DNA from: Linanthus parryae
Lineage: Eukaryota > Streptophyta > Magnoliopsida > Ericales > Polemoniaceae
Assembly (NCBI GenBank): GCA_023055425.1
Contig: JALGPY010000004.1
Coordinates: 114,617,504-114,681,503 of the forward strand
Length of the DNA stretch: 64,000 nucleotides
Direction: 5' to 3'
Positions 1 to 13,083 of this stretch are shown one piece after another; within the stretch, counting starts at the first letter, position 1; each line of letters begins with the position of its first letter. Below the pieces are notes generated by a model. It made no database searches. It saw nothing but the letters and a program-made list of their open reading frames with translations, and was not told the origin of the DNA. The position numbers were made by a program, and so were the translations under genes.

Positions 1-1472
1 AAAAACAACAATATTTCACATAAATCAAGTTCTACATAATTTTATCAACCTATTTACTTTTATTTAGTCAAAATAATATATAGCAATATTAGTTTATATC
101 ATTAATCCAAAAATAACACTTTAAAGTTTTATATAAATAGGCAGTTTGTAAAAATACACACATCACCCCCAATCTTTGAGAAACTAAACATGCAGTTAAC
201 ATCTTGCCCTCAACTTTTCAGAAATGACATAAACTACCCCCCTTTATGAACACAAACATACAACTCAAACCCAACATACCCGATTCGATTTAGAGCTAAC
301 AAAATGTGATTTTGATGATTAGAAATGAACTAGAGAGTGATTTAGGACTCACCTACGCGAAAAATCGCGAGAAACGGTCAAGAAACGGAGCAGGTTATGT
401 CTCCGAAGGTGGCGGTCGGCGGTGATGAACACCAGCGGTGAATCGAACGACCTAGGCTCTGTTTGATGTTTCTAAGTACTCCTCGGACCTCCAGGAGTGT
501 TTTGGTACCAACGGGAGCAAGTGGGTCGCTCCGGTTAGCTCGGGTGAGCTTCTCGCCGGATTTAATGGTGGCGGCGGAGATGGTGGCGGCTCGGGGTGTT
601 CTGCAGCCAACTGCTGCTGCTAAGGCTCTTCCTTGGGACGAAACAGAGAGGGTGAGGGCTTGAGATGGTCAAAACAGTGAGAGAGTGAGAGGGGCAGAGG
701 TGGTGGCGGCGGGTTTTGCTTCCCGCCGGGCGGCTTGCTGGCGGCAGCTGGTGGCTTCCTCGTCGGGGAAGCTGCGGCTGTTGCTGCTCGTGGCGTAGCA
801 GAGAGGGAGAGGGGGTTTCAAGTTTTCTAACAGAGTGAGGGGAAGAGGGAGAGAGAGATGGGTGGCTCTCCCGTCGGATGGGTCGCCGGAATGGGTGGCG
901 GCTCCTCGTTGGGGAGCTGCTGCTGGTGGTGGCGTTGGTGGCGAGGCAGAGAGGGAGAGGGGAGGGAGAGAGAGAGGGCTGCTGTGGTGGTGAGGGTGGT
1001 GAGGGTGGTGGTGATGATGGAAGGGTGGTGGTGGCGGTGATGGGTGTTGTTGCCCGTGGGTTGAAGAGAGAGAGGAGTGAGAGAGATGTTTCTGATGGGT
1101 TTTGTTTTGGTGAAAGAGACAAGTGAGAGGGAGAGTATTAAATAAGAAAATTGATACTTGGAGAGGTGTATTTCCTCCACCGCCCCAACACATTTTTTTT
1201 TTGTCAACTAACTAATTATGCTAGAATGTTTAGGGAGTATCAAATGGGTGTGTCATCTAGTGGGTTGGGTACACACTTGATATATTCAAATAAATCACAT
1301 AAAATGCTAAATAAAACACGCAATAAAAATACCACTTTCTATAAAATTATTATATGAAATTCCCGAGTATATTTCCAACCCAAAATAATCTAACTTATCA
1401 CTCGTAATAAAAATTAAATTTTATTTTTCTCAATTACCCAATTTGCCCTTTGAAATAAAATGGGGTATTACA
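1..1472 (-). repeat. 3' LTR (partial) of Tekay-like Ty3/gypsy element
   Basis: This stretch matches 8544-10014 almost base for base, with only a few substitutions and small indels. It is the minus-strand 3' LTR of the element, cut by the left edge of the window. Its outer end on the minus strand starts TGTAATACCCC at 1472 and abuts a polypurine tract. The 560-1190 section is rich in GGT/GGC and GA runs. Long open frames there on both strands (His/Pro-rich or Gly/Trp-rich) are low-complexity artefacts and are not listed as genes. Confidence 0.93.
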
Positions 1473-1485
1473 TCCTTCCCCCCTT
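1473..1485 (-). other. Polypurine tract of the Tekay-like element
   Basis: On the minus strand this is a purine run (AAGGGGGGAAGGA) lying directly before the TG that opens the 3' LTR. This is the expected place for the plus-strand primer of an LTR retrotransposon. Confidence 0.85.
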
Positions 1486-1500
1486 AAAGAAAAGCTTTGT

Positions 1501-1584
1501 CCTCGAAGCTAAATCCACCCATACTCAATAATCAAATCGTCTCCTCGAAGCTAAATCCACCCATACTCGATAATCATATCGTCT
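1501..1584. repeat. 42-bp tandem duplication
   Basis: Two adjacent 42-bp units (1501-1542 and 1543-1584) share the words CTCGAAGCTAAATCCACCC and ATCGTCTC and differ at a few bases. They lie in the non-coding stretch between the pol stop and the polypurine tract of the Tekay-like element. Confidence 0.8.
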
Positions 1585-1741
1585 CTATAAAATGCAAGTA
1601 TATGCCTATATGATTATGCAAAAATTATATCACGAAATATACTAGGGTTAATATGAAATACTACGATTTATTTTATAAACGTAAGGGTACGAAAGTGAAA
1701 GGTTACATCCTCCCCTCCTTAGGGAGTGACGTCCCCGGAAC

Positions 1742-4700
1742 TCAATTTACCTCATTAAATAGGTGGGGATACTTCTTTCTCATTTCATCTTCTCCTTCCC
1801 AAGTAGCTTCTTCCGTCTGTTGGTTCGTCCACAACACTTTCACCAGCTTAACGCTCTTGGTACGCGTGTCCCTAGTCTTAGTGTCCAGAATCTTGACAGG
1901 GTGCTCCTCATATGTCAGAGACGGGTCTAACTCGACCGGTTCAGGGTCTAATACGTGAGATGGGTCAGGTACATATTTCTTCAGTTGTGAAACGTGAAAG
2001 ACATTGTGTAATCGTCCCAAATTCGAAGGTAGGTCTAGTCGATAAATAACTTCTCCAATTTTTTCCAAGATGTCGTATGGTCCGATAAACTTTGGGCTCA
2101 ATTTCCCTTTCTGGTTGAATCTCGTTACTCCCTTTGTAGGTGAAACCTTGAGAAATGCTTTTTCTCCAATCTGGAATTCCAATGGCCTTCTTTTCTATCT
2201 GCATAAGACTTTTGTCGGTCCTGGGCTGCCTTCATTCTTTGCTGGATGAGTCGTACTTGATCCGTCATATCCTCGATAACTTGCGGGCCATTTACTATCG
2301 TCTCGCTGATGTCGTTCCAACACAGTGGTGATCGACACTTTCTTCTGTACAAAGCTTCATACGGTGCCATGCCAATGCTGGCGTGATAACAGTTGTTGTA
2401 GGAGAACTCTATCAAAGGTAGTTTGTCAACCCATGAGCCTTGGAAATCCATGACACAAGCTTTTAGCATGTCCTTCAATGTCTGAATGGTTCGTTCTGTT
2501 TGTCCGTCTGTAGGCGGGTAAAACGTTGTACTGAACCTCAACTGAGTTCCCAATGCATCCTGAAGAGCTCGCCAAAAATGAGAGAGGAAATTAGGGTCCC
2601 TATCAGAAATTATCGAACTTGGAACCCCATGATACCTCACTATGTTTTTGATATACGCGTCTGCTCTTTGCTCCATGTTCCATGTGTCTTTCATCGGAAT
2701 GAACCTAGCTGTCTTTGTCAGTCGGTCTATTACTACCCATATCTGGTTGAGTCCGTTCTTTGACGTCGGTAAAGCGGTCACGAAATCCATAGAAATAGAA
2801 TCCCACTTCCAAACTGGTACGTCTAGTGGCTGAACTAAGCCTCCCATCCTCTTGTGTTCGAACTTCACCTTCTGACACGTCAAACATCTCGCTACGAATT
2901 CTGCTACCTCCTTCTTCATGTTAGGCCACCAAAAAATCTTTTTCAAATCTTTGTAGAGCTTGTCGCCTCCAAGGTGTACTGAGTAAGGCGTGTTGTGAGC
3001 TTCACGCATCAATCTCTCCTTAGTTTCTGCACATCTTTGCGGTACACACCACCTTCCTTTGTAGCGAATGCGTCCATCCTCGTGAATCTTGAAGTCGTTG
3101 GCTTTCTCTTCAGCAATTTTCTTTTGAATTCTGTCTAGCATCACGTCTCCAGCTTTGTTAGTCCTTATTTCCTCAAGGAAGTCTGGTACGGCTGTCATAC
3201 TGCTGAGTAGGTTCTGCACTCCTCCTTGATCCATTACTTCGATCTCAAGCTTCCTGAATTCATGGCATAGCCATTCTGGTAAGACTATCATTGCGTTCAA
3301 GGCGTGGCTCGCCTTACGACTCAATGCATCAGCTACTACGTTTGCTTTCCCTTCGTGGTACTGGATGCGCAAGTCATAGTCCTTGATGATTTCTAGCCAT
3401 CTTCGTTGTCGGTTTTTCAGCTCCTTCTGTGTGAAGATGTACTTTAGACTGCGGTGATCAGTGTAAAGCTTACAAACTGCTCCATATAAGTGGTGCCTCC
3501 ATATCTTCAGCGCGAAAACAATTGCTGCTAACTCTAAGTCGTGAGTAGCGTAGTTTTCCTCGTGGGGTTTTAGCTGCCTTGATGCATAGGCGATCACCCT
3601 TCTATCCTGCATAAGTACACACCCTAGCCCTTTCTTCGATGCATCGCTGTACACTTCAAACTCGCCAGAGTCGTTTGGTAGAGCTAATACTGGTGCTGTA
3701 GTCAGTTTCTCCTTCAGGGTCTGAAATGCTTCTTCACATTTGTCGTCCCAATGATACTTCACAGTCTTCTTCGTCAACGCAGTTAGAGGTCTTGCAATTT
3801 TGGAGAAATCCTTCACGAAACACCTGTAGTAGCCTGCTAAGCCAAGGAAACTTCTTATCTCGGACACATTCTTCGGTGTCGGCCAATCTTTGACTTCTGA
3901 AATCTTTCCTGGATCCACTGATATTCCTTCTTTCGAGATGATGTGTCCCAGAAATGGAACACGATTCAGCCAAAACTCACATTTGGACAGTTTAGCATAC
4001 AACCGTTCTTGTCTCAAAGTCTGTAATACTTCTCTGAGATGTTCCTCGTGCTTCTCCTCGTCCTTTGAGTACACAAGGATGTCATCAATGAAGACGACTA
4101 CAAAACGGTCTAGGAATGGCCTCATCACCCGGTTCATCAGATCCATAAACACGGCAGGTGCATTGGTTAGACCAAAAGGCATTACTGTGAGCTCGTAATG
4201 GCCATACCTCGTTCTAAAGGCTGTCTTCGGGATAGCCTTCTCGGCTACCCGAAGTTGATGGTACCCTGACCTCAAGTCAATCTTCGAAAAGACACTAGCC
4301 CCTTGTAATTGATCGAACAAGTCGTCAATCCGGGGTAGAGGGTACTTATTCTTGATGGTTGCATTGTTCAACTCACGGTAGTCAATGCATAGCCTTAAGC
4401 TTCCGTCTTTCTTCTTTACAAAAAGCACTTGTGCTCCCCATGGTGAAACACTTGGCCTTATGTATCCCTTATGTAGAAGTTCTTGCAACTGGTCCTTCAG
4501 CTCCTTCAGTTCAGCTGGTGCCATCCGGTACGGTGCTTTCGAGATTGGCGCGGTTCCTGGTGCTAAGTCCATTGTAAACTCCACTTCTCTCTTGGGTGGC
4601 ATACCTGGAATCTCGTCTGGAAATACGAAGGGAAATTCCTTCACGACAGGTATCTCTTCCAGCACATTCTCCTTCTTGGACACATCCTGGATGTAGCACA

Positions 4701-6426
4701 AGTAGGCAGAGTTCCCTTTCTTCACTTGGCTGACTATGGTCATTGCTGACACTAGTCTAATGCAGGGCTCCTTCTTAATTCCACGATAAGAGATCTTCTC
4801 ACCGTTGGGTCCTCTTAGCCGAACCTTCTGATCATAACAATCAATGACGGCTTGATATTTTCTAAGCCAATCCATCCCTAGGATGACGTCTATGCCTTTG
4901 AGATCGAACTTAATCAAATCCGCAGGCAAGGTATGGGCTAGAATTTTGACTTCTACTCCTTCAAACACAGTGTCACATACTGCTATGTGGCCAGTGGGTG
5001 TTGCTACTGGGATAGACTTTCTAGCAGACTTATTCAAACTCAATTTCTCAGCAAATGATGATGATATGAATGAGTATGATGCGCCAGAATCAAATAATAT
5101 AAAGGCTGGGTGCTCATGGACAAGGAAAGTACCCGTGACAACTCCGTGAGCGGCTTCAGCCTCAGTCTTTGTCATGACTGCAATCCTTCCCACATTGGCA
5201 TTCTGAATTCCAGATCCTCCTGCTCCAGCTCCAGTGTTCACATTTCCTGCATGACCAGCGTTGTTGTTGCGGTTCTGAGCTCCTTGCTGTCCTGCATTCC
5301 CCTGGTTGTAGTTCTGCTGCCTTCCATAACCATTTCCCTGGTTGTTGCGGTTTCCAGGGTTTCTGTTCCCATATCCGATCTGCAGGATTGGTGGTTGCTG
5401 GCTCCCATATTGCTGGCGGTTTCCCAGATAGTTGTTCTGGGGTTGCCTCTGATAGTTCCCTCCTCGGTTTCCTTGCTGGTTCCTGGCTGTTGGAGAAAGG
5501 CATTCATAGGCTCGATGTCCTCTCTTTCCACAGTTGTGGCATACGACAGGGTTTCCCATACAGTCAGCTCCAGGGTGGTTTTGCTGGCATCTCTTGCAGA
5601 TGTAGCGGCGAACTGGTCGAGCTACCTGCCACTGCTGGTTCTGAGGGTTCCCTCCATTGTTTGGCTTCAACTTCTTGTCCCTTGCCATGTTACTGCTGCT
5701 ACCTCCTGCTTCAGCTGCCTTGCGTTTCCCGCGAAACTCATCCTGCACCTCCTGGACTTGCCACATATCAGCTGCTCGATCATAAGCCTCGTGCAAAGTG
5801 TCGTAAGTCCTGCTACGCATGATCTTCTGCAACTGGAGGTGTAGTCCCGAAATGAACTTGTTGATCTTATCATCCTCATCGGGTACAGTGTGGCCAGCGA
5901 ACCTCAGCAGCTCTACGAACTTTTTGAATTAGTCCGTAACTGAGCCGTTCCCTTGCCTCAGATTGTTGAACTCGTTGCACTTCAGTCTCTTGACATGTGC
6001 TGGGTAGAACCGGGTCCTAAGAGCAGTCTTAAAGGCTTCCCAGTTGAAATTGGGTCGAGCCAGCAAGACTTCTTGACTGGTTGTCCACCAATCATCTGCG
6101 TCATGTGACAGATGGATGATGGCGCAGTTGATCTTCTCATCATCAGGGCAATGCACAACCCTAAGCAGCTTCTCGAAATGTCTGATCCACTTTTCCAGTT
6201 CAACGGGATCTTCCTTCCCACTGAATTGGCGAGGATTCAGATCAGCTATCTGCTTGGCATAGCTTTGCCTTCCACGCTCCTCGTTACTGACTACTCGGTC
6301 CATGATTTGCGTCATCTGGGCCATTTGTGCAGCTAGTTGTTCCACCGTCGGTTGGTTATTTCCTGCAGCTGCCATTTGTTCTTGGCTGACTCTCCTGGTG
6401 TAGTATCGCAGGGGTCTATCAGTCAT
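1742..6426 (-). pseudogene. gag-pol of Tekay-like chromovirus (Ty3/gypsy), two lesions
   Basis: One long reading unit starts at ATG 6426. Gag covers 6426 to about 5500 and ends in two CCHC-like knuckles ([13 protein letters not shown] and [14 protein letters not shown]). Then follow an aspartic protease ([10 protein letters not shown]), reverse transcriptase ([17 protein letters not shown]), RNase H ([19 protein letters not shown]), an integrase with zinc finger (CLTCQK) and DDE core ([18 protein letters not shown]), and a C-terminal chromodomain-like segment (about 1880-1750, with EATWE). The chromodomain and very long LTRs point to the Tekay/Del clade. Two breaks are visible: an in-frame TAA at 5928-5926 within gag, and a one-base loss in an A-run near 2193-2204 that shifts the frame at the integrase C-terminus. 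The rest is open, so inactivation looks recent. The product would normally be a capsid plus replication polyprotein. Confidence 0.9.
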
Positions 6427-6802
6427 ACTCCTACACTATCACCTATTTTATTATTGCTTATTTTACCTGGGATAAATATTTAAAACGAATTATTTCATGA
6501 AATGCATGGTATCCTATTCACATAGCACATATATCACATCAAATAAATCAAGCATATAATTTTTCCCCCACATAATCATGTAAAATCGTACCAACACATG
6601 TATATCATCTTCCATACCAGTCAACTCAAATATCATAAGTCTCAAAACGTCATTCCAGATTGGAAATGGACGTGGGTGGGTGGGACTTCAATAAGAATAA
6701 TACTACCCATACCCCAATCGGCTTGTCAAATTTTAATTTCCTTATCCTATATTCATTTTAAATTGCCCTACAGGTTTTAATTCATTTTTTTTTGGATAAC
6801 CT

Positions 6803-6814
6803 GCTCTGATACCA
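6803..6814 (-). other. Primer-binding site (initiator tRNA-Met), Tekay-like element
   Basis: The minus strand reads TGGTATCAGAGC, the standard plant initiator tRNA-Met primer site. It lies two bases inside the 5' LTR end (...GTCGCA at 6817). This fixes the element's minus orientation and its LTR boundary. Confidence 0.92.
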
Positions 6815-6816
6815 CC

Positions 6817-9800
6817 TGCGACACCCCGCACCTCGCCGTGGGGAGAGATACGGGAATGCCGTCCCGCGCCCGAGATTGCTCCCGGGTGCAAGGGGAACGA
6901 ATGGTAAACAAAACAAACATCGCATAATTATTTATTACAAACCAGAAGTCTTTAAAGTGATACATTACATACTATTAAACAGGATGAAACATTGTCTAGG
7001 TGTTTCAATTATTTAAGTACTAGATAACTAGATGAGTCCGCGATATCCCCTTAAGCCGAGCTCCCTTCACCTAGACCTGCGGGGGAAAGAAACAAGACCG
7101 CAATTTTTCCAAAGTCAGCACAAACGCTGAGCAAGTAAACACCCCAACATGTAAAACGGAAAGAGGCATATTTTATTTTAAATAAAAGAGGAATAATGAT
7201 TAGTAAACAACATATCATTTCAAATGACCAATATAAATTATCCAACTCATCATTTAATATTCCCAATCCATTTCCATATTTTCCAAAATAAACCAAGTCC
7301 ATTCCTCATCCATATGAAAAATCCCAATTTATTATTTAGTTGTAGCGGGGAACAATCCAAAATATAGAACCAACCATATCCCATGCATCCAAGACCTTAA
7401 GTGCCGCCACCCCTCTAAGACTTCTTGCGGCCAGAGAGGTGAGTACATGGAGCAGCCCGGGGCAATTACAACCGAGCAAAATATAATAACCACAATAAAT
7501 AATAATCCGCATATGTTTCGACCGCACAACTGTTTTCACTTTACGTTGTTACGTATTATTAATTTTCATGTGATAGTTTCCAAGTGAACCGATAAACAAG
7601 TAATTGAAATTCCAAGTCAAGCACGCATTTCAAAATTCACATTTGAGACGTATAAATCATCATAAAAATAGTTGGACGCGTGATTGAAATATCAAGTTAA
7701 ACACGTAAATCACAAATCACATTTGAGACGTAAAAGTCATAAAAATATTTGGACACGAAGGAGGACGGGCACACTAGGTTAGGCATATTTACTCACCTCA
7801 AGTAGCACGACAAATATCACGATAGCTCCTACAGATACACGTAGCCCTCGTCTACGAATTCGTCACCACCTACAATTTATAATTCCTAAATTAATTACAA
7901 GTCTAATTATGCAAATATGCAAAAATGCTATATCTCCTAATTTCTCATTTGAAATTATCCCCCTTAACCCCATTAATTAATAGCATAAAACAATTACTTA
8001 ATTAACACTTATATTTTCCTCATAAAAATATTATAACTTATACAAATACAAGCTTGTGAAATTATTGAGTAATAAAACTGATATTAAGTTTATACTCTTT
8101 TATTTTATAGGAAATAATAATCGAATAAACAACTATTTATTTATAAGTGACTATAAAAGTTAATTCAAACTAATTCAATTATAGCTATTTATTTATTAGA
8201 AAATATATACACTATATAATAATTAAATACTCAAATAAAACTCACAAAAATGCTTATTTCAATAAAACAAGTCATACATAACTATAAACTTATGTTGAAT
8301 AAATAATTTCTAATATCTATGAAAAATATTAAAGTAATAGCAAATGATAGTAATATAGATTTCCATTTAAAAAGTCTACTTTATTAATTATTTCACAAAT
8401 TAACTTTCAACTTATTTATTTTATCAATATTAACAAAATAATCTATTTTACTCAAAATACTAGTTTACAAGTAATTTAAACTATTTAGTTAAATAAACCG
8501 AAATTATATAATCAAACCAAATCACACATTATATCTTGGTTATAAAAACAACAATATTTCACATAAATCAAGTTCTACATAATTTTATCAACCTATTTAC
8601 TTTTATTTAGTCAAAATAATATATAGCAATATTAGTTTATATCATTAATCAAAAAATAACACTTTAAAGTTTTATATAAATAGGCAGTTTGCAAAAATAC
8701 ACACATCACCCCCAATCTTTGAGAAACTAAACATGCAGTTAACATCTTGCCCTCAACTTTTCAGAAATGACATAAACTACCCCCCTTTATGAACACAGCA
8801 TACAACTCAAACCCAACATACCCGATTCGATTTAGAGCTAACAAAATGTGATTTTGATGATTAGAAATGAACTAGAGAGTGATTTAGGACTCACCTACGC
8901 GAAAAATCGCGAGAAACGGTCAAGAAACGGAGCAGGTTACGTCTCCGAAGGTGGCGGTCGGCGGTGATGAACACCAACGGTGAATCGAACGACCTAGGCT
9001 CTGTTTGATGTTGCTAAGTACTCCTCGGACCTCCAGGAGTGTTTTGGTACCAACGGGAGCAAGTGGGTCGCTTCGGTTAGCTCGGGTGAGCTTCTCGCCG
9101 GATTTAATGGTGGCGGCGGCGATGGTGGCGGCTCGGGGTGTTCTGCAGCCAACTGCTGCTGCTAAGGCTCTTCCTTGGGACGAAACAGAGAGGGTGAGGG
9201 CTTGAGATGGTCAAAACAGTGAGAGAGTGAGAGGGGCAGAGGTGGTGGCGGCGGGTTTTGCTTCCCGTCGGGCGGCTTGCTGGCGGCAGCTGGTGGCTTC
9301 CTCGTCGGGGAAGCTGCGGCTGTTGCTGCTCGTGGCGTAGCAGAGAGGGAGAGGGGGTTTCAAGTTTTCTAACAGAGTGAGGGGAAGAGGGAGAGAGAGA
9401 TGGGTGGCTCTCCCGTCGGATGGGTCGCCGGAATGGGTGGCGGCTCCTCGTTGGGGAGCTGCTGCTGGTGGTGGCGTTGGTGGCGAGGCAGAGAGGGAGA
9501 GGGGAGGGAGAGAGAGAGGGCTGCTGTGGTGGTGAGGGTGGTGAGGGTGGTGGTGATGATGGAAGGGTGGTGGTGGCGGTGATGGGTGTTGTTGCCCGTG
9601 GGTTGAAGAGAGAGAGGAGTGAGAGAGATGTTTCTGATGGGTTTCGTTTTGGTGAAAGAGACAAGTGAGAGGGGGAGTATTAAATAAGAAAATTGATACT
9701 TGGAGAGGTGTATTTCCTCCACCGCCCCAACACATTTTTTTTTTGTCAACTAACTAATTATGCTAGAATGTTTAGGGAGTATCAAATGGGTGTGTCATCT

Positions 9801-10014
9801 AGTGGGTTGGGTACACACTTGATATATTCAAATAAATCACATAAAATGCTAAATAAAACACGCAATAAAAATACCGCTTTCTATAAAATTATTATATGAA
9901 ATTCCCGAGTATATTTCCAACCCAAAATAATCTAACTTATCATTCGTAATAAAAATTAAATTTTATTTTTCTCAATTACCCAATTTGCCCTTTGAAATAA
10001 AATGGGGTATTACA
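6817..10014 (-). repeat. 5' LTR of Tekay-like Ty3/gypsy element (3.2 kb)
   Basis: The boundaries are TG...CA on the minus strand: TGTAATACCCC opens at 10014 and GTCGCA closes at 6817 beside the primer-binding site. At 3198 bp it is a very long LTR, as is common in Tekay/Del elements. Its outer 1.47 kb matches the partial 3' LTR at 1-1472. The bases outside the right end (CTTTA, 10015-10019) are the presumed target duplication, but the partner copy lies outside the window. Open frames at 9005-9900 are mirror images of those at 463-1357 and are low-complexity LTR sequence, not genes. The 7560-8540 part is plain AT-rich LTR sequence. Confidence 0.93.
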
Positions 10015-10175
10015 CTTTAAGCTAGGTGATTGATGAAAAATAGGGTTTGATGATGTTTTTCCGGATTTTGGACTTGATGCACGCTTTGGCTTAAATTCTA
10101 TGAATGTTCTTGTTATCTTTACTATTCTTGTACTTTATTTATTAATGTTCTTGGCTTGATCATCCGTAGAACGTT
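10015..10175 (+). repeat. Fragment of Tat-like LTR flanking the Tekay insertion
   Basis: This 161-bp piece is a near copy of 12120-12280; both contain GCTAGGTGATTGAT and GGACTTGATGCACGC. It starts exactly where the Tekay LTR ends, so the Tekay element inserted into this older LTR. The rest of that LTR is expected to the left of the window. Confidence 0.85.
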
Positions 10176-11381
10176 TGCTAGGTACCGGTTTCGATTACTT
10201 TGGTGTAGGAGGATCGGTTGGATTAGGCACGAGAGTCATTCATCTTCGAGACTACTTGAGAGGGGATATTGTTACATTCGAGTGTGGGGGTGTCGACTTT
10301 TGACTCCGGACATTGAGTGTGAGCTTGTGACGACTCCACTCCCACACATGTTCTTCATTGATTTCGCAGCTTGGATTTGATATGGACTTTGATTGAGTTA
10401 GGAGGAGATGATATTTTTATGTGATATTCATTCATCGATTTACGTGTTTTCTTCTCCTAGCATATTTGATTATTATTTGAAGACCACTCGGGTATTATTG
10501 TTGGATTTTTGTTGGTATTTTGAGAGAATTAAAAAAAAAAGAGAGAAAAAAATAGAAAATGAAAAAAAAGAGAGATAAAGAAAAAGGAGAGATGAAATAA
10601 AGTTTGAGTTGGATTTGAATTGGAACGAGTGGTGGAGTTACTTTGACGACAACGGTTTACGTTTCATGCACGACGAACGACGATGGCCACGGAGATCACT
10701 AGTGTACCGGGGTTTGAGGGAATTGAGGGCCGAAGGTGGTGAGCTTTGGGTTTCGGTTCCTATCATCGTGTTGAGGGTGTGTGAGATGTGGGATTTTATG
10801 TGAGAATGTGACGCTTAGGATTGATTTCGACGAGATTATCTATATGTCCCTAAGCCTCATCATGTGAAAACCGTTAGCGGATTAGGAGCTCGAATCTTGG
10901 ATGTGGCTTTGCCTAGTGTAGTCTCTTATTTCGTGGCACACGCGAAGAGGTAGCGTACTCTTGTACTTAGTAAAGTTAGGCTTTCTATACTAACTAGGGG
11001 AGAGTCTCGTTGTCAAGTTTAGTTTCAACTCATGCTTTGTTCCTAGGATTCTTATCACTTCATGATAATCGATTAAAGCCAATGGAGATTGCTCGATCTA
11101 AACCAAAAAGATAAAAAGTGTGTTTTGTGTATATATGTGTTTGTGTAGGATCGAGTCGTAGTTTGCATTTGCATCATATTGTTGCATTGTCGAGTCTTGT
11201 GTCGTTATTGAGTCGGCTAGTTAGGATTGGTATGCAACGGTGTTTCTCGAAAGTATGCAATTCTCGACTCATATCACTTGTGGGGATGTGTTTCATTGGA
11301 GATATTTTGGTTGGATTGTGGCCGGATTTTGGTTGTACTTGGATTGGATTGCTCGGGACGCGCAATAGTTTAGTGTGGGGG
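10176..11381 (+). mobile_element. Non-coding 3' internal part of Tat-like retroelement
   Basis: No coding sequence is recognisable here. The region holds a GA-rich run (about 10530-10600) and two G-rich tracts of polypurine type, near 10283-10292 and 11372-11381. The second sits directly before the TG that opens the LTR at 11382. Gag-pol is absent, so this is a deleted or non-autonomous derivative. The Tat assignment rests on the general look of the LTR and tract and is tentative. Confidence 0.55.
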
Positions 11382-12959
11382 TGTTTGATAACTCCACATT
11401 AGGAGTTATATTGTTTACGATCCACGACCATTTTGCGAGCGTTTCGGTGTATTTATGTGAGAAATTGGCCAAATCCGGGTTGTTTTGAGCATACGTGAGT
11501 TATTGAGCTTTATTTCGTAAGCCGGACGTTTTTCGTATGATTTATACATTGTTTATCACATGTGATCTTCCGGTATGTTTTCGTGTTGTGTATTTCAGGA
11601 ACCGGGAGCTTGGAGCGATGATTTTGGAGCGGAAACGAACTTCGGAACACAAGGATAGCTCAAAGATATGCTCGGGAATGGAGACGAGAGACGAGGAATC
11701 AAGAAAAGACGAGGAATCAAGAAAAGATATACTCGGGAATGGAGAAATTTTGAAGGCCAAAATGGGTGAAAAACATTCTGCTGGAAAATAAGAACACAAA
11801 ACCATGTTCGCACGAACACTATTCGCACGAACAGTCGAGTGTTCGTGCGAACAGCTGGGCCAGACGCAAATTTTTTGGGTTTTTTGGTGATTTTGGAAAC
11901 TTTAGAGACTCCAGCCCTATTCTAACGTTGGGGGACGATGCTAGGGAGGTATACACACAAGTTTGGAGTCTAGAGAGCTGGAGAAGAAGATCAAGAACGC
12001 TTGGAGCTTGGAGGATCATCAAGAGTGAAGATTTTTGCGTTCAATCTTTGTTTCTTCTTCTTTTCTTCATGAACTCTACTATTTTGCTTATGTTGAACAA
12101 TATTATGTCTAGCTAAACACTTTAAGCTAGGTGATTGATTAAAACTAGGGTTTGATGATGTTTTTCCGAATTTTGGACTTGATGCACGCTTTGGCTTAAA
12201 TTCTATGAATGTTCTTGTTATCTTTACTATTCTTGTACTTTATTTATTAATGTTCTTGGCTTGATCACCCGTAGAACGTTACTTGTTGATAGGGTTGCAC
12301 GAAAGTGAATTCTTTGAGACGTGTTAAAGAATAGTTAGGTGATCTTGTAGTTTCTTGAGACCGAGAGGAGATAGAAACTTGATTAATCGTGTGAGGGTAG
12401 TTTCGGTTGATTTTTGTTAGAAATTAGTGAATTCGGTGGACCGATAGGACCCGGTGAACGAGCCTAACAAATCAATTAGATTGTAGTAATAGACGGAGGT
12501 GGACCGAGAGGACCCGAGAGCTATTATTTGCACAAATTCACGTGAGATCGAGAGAAGATCGTGATGAGCATTACCCGATATAACTAGAACGTGAGTAGAG
12601 TGTTTCATGCATAATTCCGGAAATCATTATCAACCCTAGGGACCATCAATTGCCTAGTTCTTCCTTATTAATCGTATTCAATCAAAAGTTATTTCCGTTT
12701 AAAAGTGAAAACCCTACAAAAATATTTAGTTACTTGTCATTTAATTTACGTCGCTTGTTCGTGGGCGACAACGTTACAAAATCAAACAACTTTTTACCGG
12801 CTACTTAGATCTCCTTTAATTACTTTCTAAAGGAGTCGCAAAATACTCCTAATACTAAATACTCCTAATACTACTTGACTCCGATACTCGGAGTCGCAAA
12901 ATACTCCTAATACTACTTGACCGTATACTTGCGTTTAAGCGCGTAAAGAATTCGCGTCA
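11382..12959 (+). repeat. 3' LTR of a Tat-like Ty3/gypsy element
   Basis: The LTR begins TGTTTGATAACTCC after a G-rich tract (GTGTGGGGG). Its end is placed near 12959 (CGCGTCA) by resemblance to ends of Tat-lineage LTRs, so the right boundary is approximate. Internally it contains 12120-12280, repeated at 10015-10175, a perfect 15-bp inverted repeat at 11806-11852, and short repeats of ACTCCTAATACT near 12840-12925. I see no gene in it. Confidence 0.6.
11806..11852. repeat. Perfect 15-bp inverted repeat (hairpin) in LTR
   Basis: GTTCGCACGAACACT at 11806-11820 is the exact reverse complement of 11838-11852, with a 17-base spacer that itself repeats TTCGCACGAACA. A stable stem-loop would form in either strand or in LTR transcripts. 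Confidence 0.8.
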
Positions 12960-12993
12960 AAAACCTAGTGGGTAAATTGATAAAATTTAATTA

Positions 12994-13083
<90 letters not shown>

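Noticed and set aside
562..1207. Overlapping open frames of 126-186 codons with His/Pro/Ser-rich products, repeated at 9104-9749
   Set aside because: They lie inside both LTRs, come from GA/GGT low-complexity runs, and overlap in several frames with no domain.
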